64,000 bases of DNA, taken from contig NSJX01000042.1 of NCBI GenBank assembly GCA_002286715.1, positions 174,798 to 238,797 of the forward strand. Reading direction: 5' to 3'. Made by a program: the position numbers and the translations under genes. The stretch comes from Dentipellis sp. KUC8613 (lineage: Eukaryota; Basidiomycota; Agaricomycetes; Russulales; Hericiaceae). Under the pieces are notes generated by a model, which made no database searches, was not told the origin of the DNA, and saw only the letters and a program-made list of their open reading frames with translations. Of this stretch, positions 36,463 through 48,960 are shown one piece after another (the stretch's first letter is position 1; the number at the start of each line of letters is the position of its first letter).

Positions 36463-39400
36463 ATGTCTTCCGCCGACGACGAACCCAATGATTCCGAGAA
36501 CATCGCCAGTCAGAACGCCAAAAAGCGCCGCGTCCAGCGTGCCTGCGACGTCTGCAGGCGAAAGAAGAGTACGTACTCGCTTCGCCCGCGCCGGTTCAGA
36601 TCCACTGACACAGGCGCAGTTCGATGTAGGATAAGCACGCAGTCGATCCCTGCATGCCGATACTCATAACACATGCCAGGCGATGGCGGTCAAATGCCCG
36701 GAAATAAATGCTCCAACTGCATAGCGTACAACTTCGAGTGCACGTATGTCGAGGCCGCCAAGGTATGCCGCTCTCTCAGTGTCGTGTTGTCGTCTGCTCA
36801 ATCCTGCCGCAGAAGCGTGGCCCGCCGAAGGGGTACGTATGCTTTCTTTCGATGCATCACCGTCTACAGCTTCTGTTACAGATACGTGGAGAGCCTGGAG
36901 ACCCGGCTGGAGAAGATGGAGGCGCTGCTGCAGCGGGTGCGTCTCCACCTCATGTCAATTCGCATATGCATTTAATTCCTTCCAGCTGTGTCCAGACGCC
37001 GACTTCTCGCAAGAGCTAGGGATGCAGTTAGACCGCGAGGGATGGGCACGAGATCGGCCGAACGACCGAGGACCTTTGTCGTCTGTCATGTCCCCGGGCG
37101 GATCTGCTACAAGAACCTGCAGCCCTCCGCGCCTAGCCTCTCCAGCCCCCGGCGGCAGCGGTACTACGTCTAGCCCTTCCAACGAAGTCGAGGAGCTGGA
37201 GCCTAGCGACGACGAGTACGCGCAGACGCAGCTTCTCCAGGAGCGAATGCGACAACTCCACATCAACCCAATGCACAACCGCTTCTTCGGCAAGTCGAGT
37301 GGCGTTCGGCTCGTGCAGACCGCCATGGACCTCAAGTCTGAATACTCCGGCGTCGATGTGAAGACCGACGCCCGCGACGTACCACGGCGCCCCGAGTTCT
37401 GGTCCTTGCATCCGGTGAGCAGGAAATTCGCTCGGTTCTCACGGTCCGGTGGGCTCATGCTCCGGTGGCCACTAGTGGGAATGCAAAGTCGTCCACGGCG
37501 AGAAGAAACATTATACGTTTCCAGAACCCGACCTTCTAGATGCCCTCATCAAATTATTTTTCAAGCATATCAACGTTTTGATCCCGCTGCTCCACCGCCC
37601 CACATTCGACAAGGCCGTCGCCGAGGGCCTGCACAACCGCGACGAGAACTTTGCGGGCGTGCTGCTGCTCGTGTGTGCCTGCGCGTCACGATACTCCGAC
37701 GACAAGCGCGTCATCCTCGAAGGTACCGATTCATGGCATTCAGCGGGCTGGACGTGGTTCTCGCAGATCCAGATGGTTCGCAAAGCGTTGCTTTCGGCAC
37801 CATGTTTGTACGACTTACAGATGTATTCGGTAAGACTGCTCTTCGCCGCTATCGATGAAGGCTCACGTCAGTCTAGCTTTCTGTGTTATATTTGCAAGGA
37901 TGCTCGGCGCCACAGGCGTGTTGGACTATGGTGGGCATTGGGATTCGGGTGGCGCAAGACGTCGGTGCGCACCGGCGGAAGGTTTACAACGCCACTCTGA
38001 CCATAGAGGACGAGCTCTGGAAACGCGCATTCTGGTGTGTCTTTGCTGATTTTCCTGACAACTCCGAGAGATAATGTTCACCATCGATCGTCATAGGGTG
38101 CTCGTCATTCTAGACCGACTGATGAGTGCGGCCCTCGGCAGGCCATGTGCTATTCAGGAGGAAGAGTAAGTTCCCAGTTCTCCGCATGCGGCCGTCTTGG
38201 TAAGGGCCTGTCAATCTATCGCCGCTAACTCCGACTCCTATCTGTGCAGCTTCGACATTGATTTCCCCGTCGAGTGCGACGACGAGTACTGGACTCATCC
38301 CGACCCGGAGCTGGCGTTCAAGCAGCCCCCAGGGAAGGAGACGTACATGTCGTATTTTATATGCTTCCTCAAGCTGAACCAAATCCTTGCATTCGCGCTG
38401 AGGACGATAGTGAGGACTGTTATTTACTGTGTGTTAGGTCTCTCTGACGTCATCGACAGTATTCTATCAACAAATCGAAAATATTGCTCGGATTTGTGGG
38501 TCAGCAATGGGAGCAGCACATAGTCGCCGAGCTCGACTCTGCTTTGAACAAGTGGATCGACTCCGTACCGGACCATCGTAAGGCATCTGCTTAAAACGTT
38601 TTTATTTTCGTTGATTTGTCGTCATTTAGTTCGCTGGGACCCAACACGGGAGCACGAGACGTACTTCCTGCAGTCCGCAAGCTTGTACTGCACGTACTAC
38701 CATCTCCAAATCCTCATCCACCGCCCTTTCATCCCCTCCCCGCGCAAGCCCTCGCCCCTCTCCTTCCCATCCCTCGCGATCTGCACAAATGCCGCACGCT
38801 CGTGTAGCCACGTCGTCGACGTCCAGCGCCGCCGATCACCAGGTACACCGTTCGCCCACTTTCAGGTGAGAGCGCTCACACGTACTAGTTGGAATAGCAG
38901 ACAGGAACCCGATTCTCACACAGCTGCCGGTCTTCACCTCGGCCGTTGTGCTGCTGCTGAGCATCTGGGGCGTCAAGCGCTCTGGCGTGTCGATCGATCC
39001 GGTCAAGGAGATGGAAGACGTGCACAAGTGCATGCGAGTCCTCAAGGACGCTGAAACAAAGTACGCATTCGTGTCAAAAGTCGGATCTAGTCACTCACCT
39101 CGTTTTGATTTTAGATTCCACGCAGCAGGCAGACTATGGTAAGCATTATCTCTAATTTATGTTGCACGAATGTGATGCATGTCGCTTCTTCACACACATA
39201 TAGGGATGTACTGTACGAACTTGCATCTGTCGGTGACCTTCCCCTCCCTCAACCCAGTCCCGCATCGTCTGTCAAGCGCGAACGCGACAGCGACAGCATC
39301 TCGTCGACATCCTCTCCCGCCGCATCTGCCACCGCCGAGACCGGTCCGCGCAACATCGCCGGCTCGCGGCGCGTCTCGAAGGATTTTGCATCGCGCACAA

Positions 39401-40162
39401 ATAGCCTGTCCGCACCGCCGCCGCCACCACCGATCCCGTCTGCGCTGCACACCACGTCGCCGACCACCGCCACCCCTGCCGGCTCGGGGTACCCGTATAC
39501 AAACCTCCCGATGCACAGCGACGAGCTCGGCCGTATGCCCATATACCCCAACGTCGCGTCCACGTACGCCTCCACATCGATGTCGACCCCAGGCACACAT
39601 TCGCACACCATGACCTCCCCCACCGCGTCCACGTCCGCCGCAGACAACACCGCCGCCTCCAACAACTGGTACATGTCATCCGCGACGGGCGCGCCCGGGA
39701 CGAACGCAGGCATGGACATCGCGATGAACATGGACAACCTCGCGGGCATCTTCCCCGTCGACCAGCTCGTGAGCGAGACGATCTTCCCGCAGGGCCTCGA
39801 CTTCTCGATGGGCGCGCAGTACGTCATGAACGCGAGCGGGCCCGGGGGCGGGTACAGCTTCCCCGGCGCGCCGCCGCCGCCTCAGAGGCAGCCGTACGAC
39901 ATGCCGTCGCAGGCGCAGCGCGCGGGAGGCGTGGCGGGGATGAGCTCTGCGTCGGGCGGCGCGCCGCCGGGCGTGCAGTCGTGGCCGGTGCAGACGCCGA
40001 CTGGGTATCAGTGAGTAGAATTATTAAATCTATCTTTGTGTTGGTGCTGGACTGACGGTGTGGCGTGGTAGGATGAACGAGTGGGACGAGTATATGATGA
40101 ACTTCTCCGGCGTGCCACAGCCGCCACCGCAACAGCCACCACATCCGTCTGGCGGGCATTAG
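36463..40162 (+). CDS. Tandem Zn2Cys6 transcription factor, copy A
   Basis: First of five head-to-tail paralogues. Sixteen exons (36463-36568, 36620-36625, 36680-36762, 36813-36832, 36882-36936, 36986-37414, 37476-37829, 37877-38034, 38097-38165, 38250-38409, 38460-38577, 38630-38865, 38924-39060, 39115-39138, 39204-40010, 40072-40162) give 950 residues. Zinc ligands are Cys28, Cys31, Cys38, Cys48, Cys51 and Cys58; Cys38 is completed by a 6-base exon. The linker KRGPPKGY leads into a coiled coil (VESLETRLEKMEALLQR). The fungal regulator domain has LLHRPTFDKAVAEGL, VGIGIRVAQDVGAHRRKVYN, RPCAIQEEDFDIDFPVECDD and RPFIPSPRKPSPLSFPSLAI. The Ser/Thr/Pro-rich end carries ELGRMPIYPN, FPVDQLVSETIFPQGLDF and a last-exon motif MNEWDEYMMNFSG, a likely activation module. 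Targets unknown. Confidence 0.92.
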
Positions 40163-40736
40163 CTGCGCGCCTGATGGCTATCCTCATAGTTCTCCCATCC
40201 ACCATCCACCGCCATTGTCATCCCCATCGCCATTGCCACCATCCTCCCCGCCATTGTCGTCACACCGCAGTATACCAATAATCTTTGCTCACCTCTATTA
40301 GTGTATCAATAGTCTGTTGGAGTGGGTGGTACAGTAAATACGTAGTACACGGGATTCAACTCATATAGTATCTTACCGTATCGTATCGTAGCGTGTCGTA
40401 GCGTTTTGCATCGTTTTGTATGATTTAGCAGAGCGTTGCTCTGGTATATATAGATTGTTTGGCTGGTTTATGGAACGAAAAATAATGAGCGACGCGCTCG
40501 GGGTCGGTGTACAGTACAGTACACTGTCGATACACTGCTGACGTTAGACGAGTACGTCATCCGGGGTAACGGGAAGGGCTATCACGTTGTTTGGCCACAG
40601 TAAACAAGATCTGGAACCGTACTACGCATAATTGCCGCGAACAACTTTCTTTGAAAGGTCTTAAGCTGAAGTGTAACTATAGCTTCTGCATCAACAAGGT
40701 AAGGATTGGTATATGCAGACACAAGCTACGAACGCT
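40163..40736. promoter_or_regulatory. A-B intergenic region, promoter of copy B
   Basis: Starts with the A 3' flank, including a hairpin-like AGCAGAGCGTTGCTCTGG at 40428-40445 whose counterpart after B reads GCGGAGCGTCTCTCCAGG. The leader of B contains TACGT, ATCCGGGGTAACGG, TTGGC and AAACAAGA words in the same order as before copy C, showing that the promoters were duplicated with the genes. Confidence 0.5.
40562..40572 (+). promoter_or_regulatory. CGG-N5-CGG site before copy B
   Basis: CGGGGTAACGG is a direct CGG repeat with five bases between, the kind of site bound by Zn2Cys6 dimers. It lies 175 bases before the ATG of B and recurs before C at nearly the same distance. Binding is inferred. 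Confidence 0.4.
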
Positions 40737-43700
40737 ATGTCTTCTGCGTCGGACGACGACCCCAATGATTCCGAGAACGTTGCCAACCAGACCGCCAAAA
40801 AGCGCCGCATTCAGCGCGCCTGCGATATCTGCAGGCGAAAGAAGAGTGCGTCTCTGCTGTATCCGCATCTGTCAGGCCCATTGACATGAATAAGCGCAGT
40901 TCGATGTAGGATCAGCATGCTGTCGACCCTTCCTTGCCGGTGCTCACAGTGCGTGTTAGGCAATGGCTATCAAACGCCAGGAAGGAAGTGTTCGAACTGC
41001 ACAACATATAATTTTGAATGTACGTATGTCGAGGCGGCCACGGTACGTTTTTGTCTCAGTTTCCTCTTACTGTTTGATCATTTCTACCCTAGAAACGTGG
41101 GCCTCCAAAACGGTACGCACGCCAGACCTCCTAATCGACGAGATAACCCCTATAATATCCTTTGTTATAGGTATGTGCAACATCTAGAGACCCGGTTAGA
41201 GAAGATGGAGGCACTGCTACAGCGGGTGTGTCCTGGCCCCTCACCAACTGGCATGCACTTAATTGTCCCAGCTATGTCCAGATGTCGACCTCTCCCAAGA
41301 TCTAGACGTGCAACTCGACCGAGAAGGATCAGTGCGAGATCGGCCAAATACCGGAGGTTCGTTGTCGCCCGCTGTATCACCGGGCGCTCCGGCTGCGAGG
41401 CCAAGCAGCCCTCCGTTCTTGGCCTCCCCTGCCCCTGCCCCTGCCGGCGGAAGTGGCACGAGGTCGAGCTCCGCCAACGAGGTGGAAGAGCTCGTGCCCA
41501 GCGAAGACGAGTACTTGGATACGCAGCTTCTGCAAGATCGGCTGCAGCAGCTCCATATCAACCCGCTGTACAAACGATTTATTGGTAAATCGAGTGGCGT
41601 CCAGCTCGTACATACGGCCATAGACCTCAAGTCCGAATTCTCGGGTACCGGCCGGAAGATTCACTTTCAGGACTTGCCTCGACGATCAGAGTTCTGGGCC
41701 TTACATCCGGTGTGCATGGGTTTGACTGCTCCTCGTGGGTTCCCTGAGGCTCATGATTCGGCGTGATCAGTGGGAATGCAAAGTCGTACACGGCGAGAAG
41801 AAACACTATACGTTCCCGGATCTTGACCTCCTCAACTCCCTAATCAAATTATATTTCAAACATATCAACGTATTGCTCCCGTTACTCCACCGTCCTACAT
41901 TCAACAAGGCCGTAGCGGAAGGTCTGCACTTCCGCGATGAGAATTTCGCAGGAGTGCTTCTGCTTGTGTGCGCGTGCGCGTCAAGATATTCCGACGACAA
42001 ACGCGTGCTCCTCGAAGGTACCAACACGTGGCATTCCGCCGGCTGGGCGTGGTTCTCGCAGATCCAGATGGTTCGCAAACCGTTACTCTCGGTGCCGTGT
42101 TTGTATGAATTGCAGATATACGCGGTAAGACCGTTTCGGATTTCTTCTCGATAGCCATTCACGTTGGGTATAGCTTTCTGTGTTGTACTTGCAAGGCTGC
42201 TCGGCGCAGCTTGCGTGTTGGATTTTGGTGGGCATAGGGATTCGCGTGGCGCAGGACGTCGGTGCGCACCGGCGAAAGGTGTATCATGCTACCCTGACTG
42301 TCGAAGACGAGCTGTGGAAACGCGCCTTCTGGTAAGCGCATACTATTTCTGTGGTATTTATGGGCTGATTGTCGGTCGTTGCAGGGTGCTTGTCGTATTG
42401 GATCGACTGATGAGCTCGGCTCTTGGTAGACCGTGTGCCATCCAAGAGGAAGAGTGAGTTTATTGAATACGGATCTGCTGAGCGAGTGCCTAAGGCCACT
42501 ATCTGCGCAGCTTCGACATCGACTATCCTGTTGAGTGTGACGACGAGTATTGGACTCATCCGGACCCCAAGCAGGCTTTCAAACAGCCTCCAGGGAAGGA
42601 GTCGTACATGTCGTATTTCGTACGCTACCTCAAGCTCAATCAGATCCTTGCCTTTGCGCTGAGGACACTCGTGAGTACTCTTGCTTGTGATGTGTTGCGC
42701 GGGTTCTGATGTCGTAGCAGTATACTATCAACAAGTCCAAAATATTGCTCGGGTTTGTGGGGCAAAAGTGGGAGCAGCAGATAGTCGCCGAGCTGGATTC
42801 CGCATTGAACAAGTGGATCGATTCTGTGCCTGACCATCGTAAGGCTTCTTTCAATGGCCAACTTATTACTGACCGATGCTTCTCCCCTTTCCTCGACCAG
42901 TTCGCTGGGATCCAACGCGCGAGGACGACACTTTCTTCTTGCAGTCCGCAAGCTTGTACTGCACCTACTACCACCTCCAAATCCTCGTACATCGCCCTTT
43001 CATACCGTCTCCGCGTAAACCCTCGCCTCTCTCCTTCCCTTCCCTCGCAATTTGCACAAATGCCGCACGCTCGTGTAGCCATATCGTCGACGTCCAACGC
43101 CGACGATCCTCTGCTACACCGCTAGCTCTCTTTCAGGTGAGAGCACCAAGACGTAATGTTTCGAATAGCAGTCATGACCTGATGATCATACAGCTTCCTG
43201 TGGCAAACTCGGCCCTTTTGTTGCTCTTGAACATCTGGGGCGCTCAGCGCTCCGGCATCTCGATCGACCCCGTGAAGGAGATGGAGGACGTGCACAAATG
43301 TATGCGTGTGCTCAAAGACGCTGAAACCAAGTATGTAACCACGATAGCCTTCTTTCATGCGTCGCTCCGTTAACGTATATCGGTTTCAGGTTCCACGCAG
43401 CAGGCAGATTCTGGTAAGCCTCAGTTTAGAGTCCATACTACGCAGTTGACGCATGTCTCTTCTACACGTGTCTTAGGGATATACTATACGCTCTTGCGTT
43501 TGCCGGCGACCTTCCACTTCCCCAGCCTAGTCCTGGATCAACCTCCAAGCGCGAGCGCGAGAGCCATAGCGATGGCACCTCCTCTACTGTCCCACCTGCA
43601 ACTGCCACTGCCGACACGAGGCCGCGCAACATCGCCGGTTCACGTCGTGTCTCGAAAGACCTCTCAACGCGCACGAACGTTCGCTCCGTGCAGCCGCAGC

Positions 43701-44349
43701 AGGCGATCCCATCCGCGCTACATGCGCCATCGCCAATCTCAGCCACTGCCTCAGGCTCTGGCTACCCGCACACGAACCTCCCTACGTATAACGACGAGGT
43801 CGAGCACCCGCCTGTGTACCCGCACGGTCCTTCCGCCTTCACCTCCCCATCTATATTCAACACCGACATCCACTCACACCCTATAGCCTCTTCGGCTGTG
43901 TCTACATCTGCCGTAGGAAATAACAACACCTGGCACATGCCTTTCCCTACAGGTGTTCCGGAGCAGAGTGGAATGGCCAACGCAAGCGTGGACATGACGA
44001 TGAGCCTGGACGACTTTGCGGGCCTCTTCCCAGTGAACGAGGCGCTGTTCCAGCAGGGCCTCGATTTCTCTTTCGGCGGACAATTTATGGGGAACGCGGG
44101 CGGGCCGGGGGCTGGACATGGATTCCCGAGTGAGCCGCAGAACCAGGGATATGGGATGCATGGGGAGGCTCCCCTCACGGAGGGGATGCAGGGGGGACCG
44201 GGGCAGGCGGATGCTGGGTACCAGTGAGCGGATTCCTGCTTTGGTGTCGGAGTCGGAGCTGATGCATGATGCCTCGATGTGGAAGGATGAATGAGTGGGA
44301 TGAGTATGTGATGAAGTTCTTTGGGATGGAGTATCCACCACCGCCATAG
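40737..44349 (+). CDS. Tandem Zn2Cys6 transcription factor, copy B
   Basis: Sixteen exons with the same plan as copy A, giving 925 residues. Exon 1 is 40737-40845, the microexon 40900-40905, exon 6 41272-41709, exon 7 41771-42124; exons 8-14 have the same lengths as in A (158, 69, 160, 118, 236, 137 and 24 bases); exon 15 is 43477-44223 and exon 16 44286-44349. The zinc cluster reads RACDICRRKKIRC, then KCSNC and FEC. The coiled coil is VQHLETRLEKMEALLQR. The regulator domain has LLHRPTFNKAVAEGL, VGIGIRVAQDVGAHRRKVYH and RPCAIQEEDFDIDYPVECDD. The C-terminal part is shortened (FPVNEALFQQGLDFSFG) but keeps MNEWDEYVMKFFG at the end. All exons join in frame, so it looks functional. Confidence 0.92.
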
Positions 44350-44902
44350 ATGCTCATCCTCCATTTTAGTTTTGCTGGAGCACCGTACCAGTGTAGTACG
44401 TTTGTATCGTTAGCGGAGCGTCTCTCCAGGATCTATAATTACCTAGCTGCTCTACGGGCTGCTAGATATGACACGAGGTCAGATGAGTCCTGACAAAATG
44501 TTAATATGACCGCGCTTGCACCGGGCGCAGAGGAATCAACCTGTCAGTTGGCGCACGTGATACGACGCTCAAAATAACACACGTTGCATGAACCTGTCTT
44601 TGCTCTCTCGAGCTCCTCCTCCCATCTTCCACCTGGCTGTGTCCCGTTGAACAAATCGACTCAGTCCTGAGTCGCACGCAGGGATAATCCTCGCTGACGC
44701 GATACTCAATACGTAATCCGGGGTAACGGCATGTTATTTGGCTAGGGCAAACAAGAATTGCACTCCAGGTATGGTACGAACAATTGTTACAAGTCTGGAC
44801 TGAAATATTGACTGCGGATTCTGCGCCAGCTGGGCGCTTGCGACATAAGAATTGATACTTGCTAATGCAAGAGCTGACGACGTCGACACCGCCGCCAACA
44901 CC
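44350..44902. promoter_or_regulatory. B-C intergenic region, promoter of copy C
   Basis: Left part is the 3' flank of B, right part the leader of C. A diverged second copy of this whole stretch lies at about 49105-49432 before copy D. The leader ends with TTGCTAATGCAAGAGCTGACGACG-like sequence, shared with D. Confidence 0.5.
44719..44729 (+). promoter_or_regulatory. CGG-N5-CGG site before copy C
   Basis: Same CGGGGTAACGG word as before copy B, 184 bases before the ATG of C. It is not found at the matching place before A, D or E. Confidence 0.4.
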
Positions 44903-47900
44903 ATGTCTTCTGCCGACGACGAACCTAATAATGCCGGAACCCTGGCCAGCCAGAGCACGAAGAAGCGTCGCGTTCAGCGCGCTTGCGATGCGTGCAGGCG
45001 GAAGAAGAGTACGTACTCCTTTTGACTGCTCCGGGTGCGATCCATTGACACCGGCGCAGTTCGATGTAGGACGAACATGCAGTCGATCGTACTCCCGAAT
45101 CTCATAACACGTACTACACAGGCGAAGGCAATCAAACTCCGGGAAGTAGATGCTCTACTTGCATAGAGTATGACGTTGAGTGCACGTATCTTGAGGTGGC
45201 TAGGGTGCGTCTGTGCCTTTTTCTCTCGTGCCATCTATTCGAGCCATTTTGCAGAAGCGGGGACCTCCAAAAGGGTACGTAGTATCTTCGTTTGACGAAG
45301 GACTGCCTTCATCCGTTGTTGCAGATACGTGGAAAGCCTAGAGACCAGGGTAGAGAAGATGGAGGCGCTGCTGCATCGGGTATGTCCTGCCCTCGGTTTT
45401 ATCTCCATGCATTTATCCCATTACGCCCAGCTATGCCCAGACGTCGACTTCTCGCAGGAGTTGTTGGACGTGGATGCATTGGCAAGAGATCGGCTCACTC
45501 CCCGGGGACCACTACACCCTACAATACTGCCAGGTGCTTCTGCCGCAAGGACATACACTCCTCCGCGTCTGGGTTCTCCAGCACCAGCGGGCGGCAGCGG
45601 TGCGCAGTCGAGTCCCACCGACGGACCCCCCGACGAACTCGATCCCAGTGACGACGAGTACACGCAGGACTTGCTCCTCCAAGAGCGAATACGCTCTATC
45701 CAGATCGACCCGATGCACAAACGCTTCGTCGGCAAATCGAGTGGCGTGCGGCTTGTGCGCACTGCGATGGACCTGAAGTCTCAGTACTCTGGTGCCGACA
45801 GGAAGGTCGACGCGCGTAACATGGTTCGGCGCCAGCAGTTTTGGCGCTTAAATCCGGTGAGTGGGAGTTTGGGAGTTTGATATTTCACGGTAGATGCGGG
45901 GGCTCAAGCCCCGGTATGCACCAGTGGGAGCGCAACATCGCTCACGAGGAGAAGAAGCACTTCACATTCCCAGAACCCGACCTCTTAGAGTCCCTCATCG
46001 ACTTGTATTTCAAGCATATCAACGTGCTGATGCCATTGCTGCACCGCCCGACGTTCAACGCGGCCGTTGCAGAGGGCCTGCATCACCGCGACGAGAATTT
46101 CGCCGGGGTGCTATTACTCGTGTGCGCGTGCGGCTCGCGGTATTCTGATGACGAGCGCGTCCTTCTGGACGGCACCGATTCATGGCACTCTGCCGGCTGG
46201 GCATGGTTCTCCCAGGTCCACATGGTTCGCAAGGCGCTGCTATCGGCACCGTGCCTGTATGACTTGCAGATGTATTCGGTGAGATATGTTCTTATGCCCG
46301 TCGGGGATATCTACCAAATGAGCGAGTCTAGCTTTTCATTCTATACCTCCAAGGCTGCTCAGGCCAGATCGCATGCTGGACAATGGCTGGCATCGGGATC
46401 CGTGTCGCGCAAGACGTCGGTGCGCATCGCCGGAAAGTGTATAACCCCACACGGACGGTAGAAGACGAGCTCTGGAAGCGTGCGTTCTGGTATGTACACG
46501 TACCTGCGCCGACTGCACGGCATGCCCGCATTACACATGCTGAAATTCCAACGTCATAGGGTGCTTGTCGTTCTCGATCGGATGATGAGTGCAGGCCTCG
46601 GCAGACCATGTGCGATCCAGGAGGAAGAGTAAGTTCGTCTTTGCGTGCATGACTAAGTGTCCACCAATCAGCGGGAGCTATGGCCGCTAATGCCTAATGC
46701 CGATTCTTGATACTTGCAGCTTCGACATCGACCTGCCGGCCGAGTGCGATGACGAGTACTGGACGCACCCGGACCCTGAGCAGGCGTTCAAGCAGCCTGC
46801 GGGGAAGCAGTCGTACATGTCATTCTTCATCTGTTTAGTCAAGCTGAATCAGATCCTTGCGTTTGCGCTGAGGACGATCGTGAGTGCTGCTATTTTGGTC
46901 GGGTGTGTTACGCTACGCTCACGTGCGTATGGACGGCAGTATTCGATCAACAAGTCGAAGATATTGCTTGGGTTTGTGGGCCAGAAGTGGGAGCAACATA
47001 TAGTTGCCGAGCTTGACTCTGCGTTGAACAAGTGGATCGACTCTGTCCCTGACCACCGTAAGGACTTCCTAGATGCCGTCTTTGTCCTCGCTCAGTATTT
47101 CTTTCTCCACATACAGTCCGCTGGGACCCGACGCGCGAGGACGATACCTTTTTCTTGCAGTCCGCAAGCCTGTACTGCACGTACTACCACCTCCAGATCC
47201 TCATCCACCGCCCATTCATCCCGTCTCCGCGCAAGCCGTCGCCCCTCTCCTTCCCCTCTCTCGCAATCTGCACCAACGCGGCACGATCATGCAGCCATGT
47301 CGTCGATATCCAGCACCGGCGATCGCCGGCGGTCCCGCTTGCGCTTTTCCAGGTGAGCACAGATACGTATACGCACCGGCATGGGTGCAGAGAGCATACA
47401 ATAATTTTACTTGTGCAGCTACCCGTCTTCACGTCGGCCATCGTGCTGTTGCTGAGCATCTGGGGCGTGAAGCGCTCCGGCATCTCGATCGACCCGGCTA
47501 AGGAGATGGAGGATGTACATAAGTGCATGCGCGCCCTCAAGAACGCCGAAACAAAGTATGATCCTTTTCTATCTCTCGCCTTGAGTCTTGCTCATGTCGT
47601 CTCTCAGGTACCACGCAGCGGGCAGAATATGGTACGCTTCATCTATCGTTTCCTTTCACCCGGGTGTGATAAAAACTACCCCTCGATTTTTTGCAGGGAC
47701 ATCCTGTACGAAGTCGCGTCCGTCGGCGACCTCCCCCTCCCGCAACCCAACCCCGCATCATCCAACAAACGCTCACGCTCACGCGACACATCCGAGCCTC
47801 AGCCTCAGCCTTCGACGTCCGCGCCCCCGCCGGGTCCGACTAACTCGGAAGCGCACGCGAACAACCTGTTGAGCCTCGCCCCGCCGTCGGTCGCTCCTGC

Positions 47901-48648
47901 AGTGGCGGACGCGGGTGAGTATTCGTATGCACGACTGCCGATGCATACGGAGGAGCTCGGGCGGATGCCTGTGTATCAAGACGCGAACGGCGTGGCTGGC
48001 TCGTACGCACCAGCTCTACCCAATGCCAACGGCGCGGTCCCCATCGCGTCAACCTCCACCGCCGGCAGCATTCACAACAATAGCGGCAGCGGCCAATGGT
48101 ACACCCCCGCCGCTCCCACCTCCGACGCGCCGGGTGCGGGCGTGGGCGTGGGCGTGGGCATGGATGCCCTGATGAACTTCAGCACGACAATGGGCACGGG
48201 CACGAACACGGACGAGTTCGCGGGCGCGTTCCCCGTCGACCAGCTCGTGAGCGAGGCGATCTTCCCGCACGGCTTTGATTTCTCGCAGTTCATGATGGAT
48301 GCGGGCGGGGCGGGCGCGGGCGCGTGGATGGGCGCCGGTGGGAATCATTCTGCGGGTGGGGCTGGGAGCGGTTTTGCGGGTGGAGAGTCGTTGGGACAGC
48401 AGGGGTATGGGTATGGATATGGGGGGCGGATGCATGGAGGTTCGGAGGAGAGGGCAGGGATGGGGTCGGGCCTGGCGCAGGGAGAGCAGGTGGGGTACCA
48501 GTGAGTGCATTCTCCCGGCGATGTGCTATGTTGATGGCGAATCTGGCTGACGGAATCTGGCAGGATGGGCGAGTGGGATGAGTATGTGATGAACTTCTTC
48601 GGCATGCCCCCGCCGCCACCACCCCCGCAACCGCCGCCGCCGCAGTAG
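44903..48648 (+). CDS. Tandem Zn2Cys6 transcription factor, copy C
   Basis: Sixteen exons, 946 residues. Exon 1 is 44903-45008, the microexon 45060-45065, exon 6 45431-45856, exon 7 45925-46278; exons 8-14 again measure 158, 69, 160, 118, 236, 137 and 24 bases; exon 15 is 47697-48500 and exon 16 48564-48648. The zinc cluster is RACDACRRKKIRC, RCSTC and VEC. KRGPPKGYVESLETRVEKME follows. The regulator domain includes LMPLLHRPTFNAAVAEGL, MAGIGIRVAQDVGAHRRKVY and RPCAIQEEDFDIDLPAECDD. The tail has EELGRMPVYQ, FPVDQLVSEAIFPHGFDFSQ and MGEWDEYVMNFFG, then a Pro/Gln run. Closest to copy D, with which it also shares its 3' flank. Confidence 0.92.
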
Positions 48649-48960
48649 CGATAGGCGTAGGTGATGTGGATGTCTGCTAGTGTCCGGAAGCAGGTGGGAC
48701 CGGTGCCCTTGCGCTTGTGGCCATCATCATCCTGTGCGTCTGTATCAGTGCGTACAATTGACACGCACGCTGCCCGGCTCGCAACCTTTGCCTATAATTT
48801 TAACTCAACCCAACCCAACTCAGCTTATCGTATCTTTCTGGGTGTAGGAGTACATGTACCAATAATCAGTCTTTTCGATGCTTAACATTGAAGTCGTAAA
48901 TGCAGTAAGACTCCCGCGGAGCACAATGAACAATTATCTCGTGTCGCACCTACACCGCGC
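48649..48960. other. 3' flank of copy C
   Basis: From about 48690 to 48955 it matches the 3' flank of copy D (about 53250-53530): the words GTGGGACCGGTGC, CTTGTGGCCATC, CTTATCGTATCT and ACATGTACCAATA occur in the same order. This ties C and D together as a segmental duplication. Confidence 0.55.
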
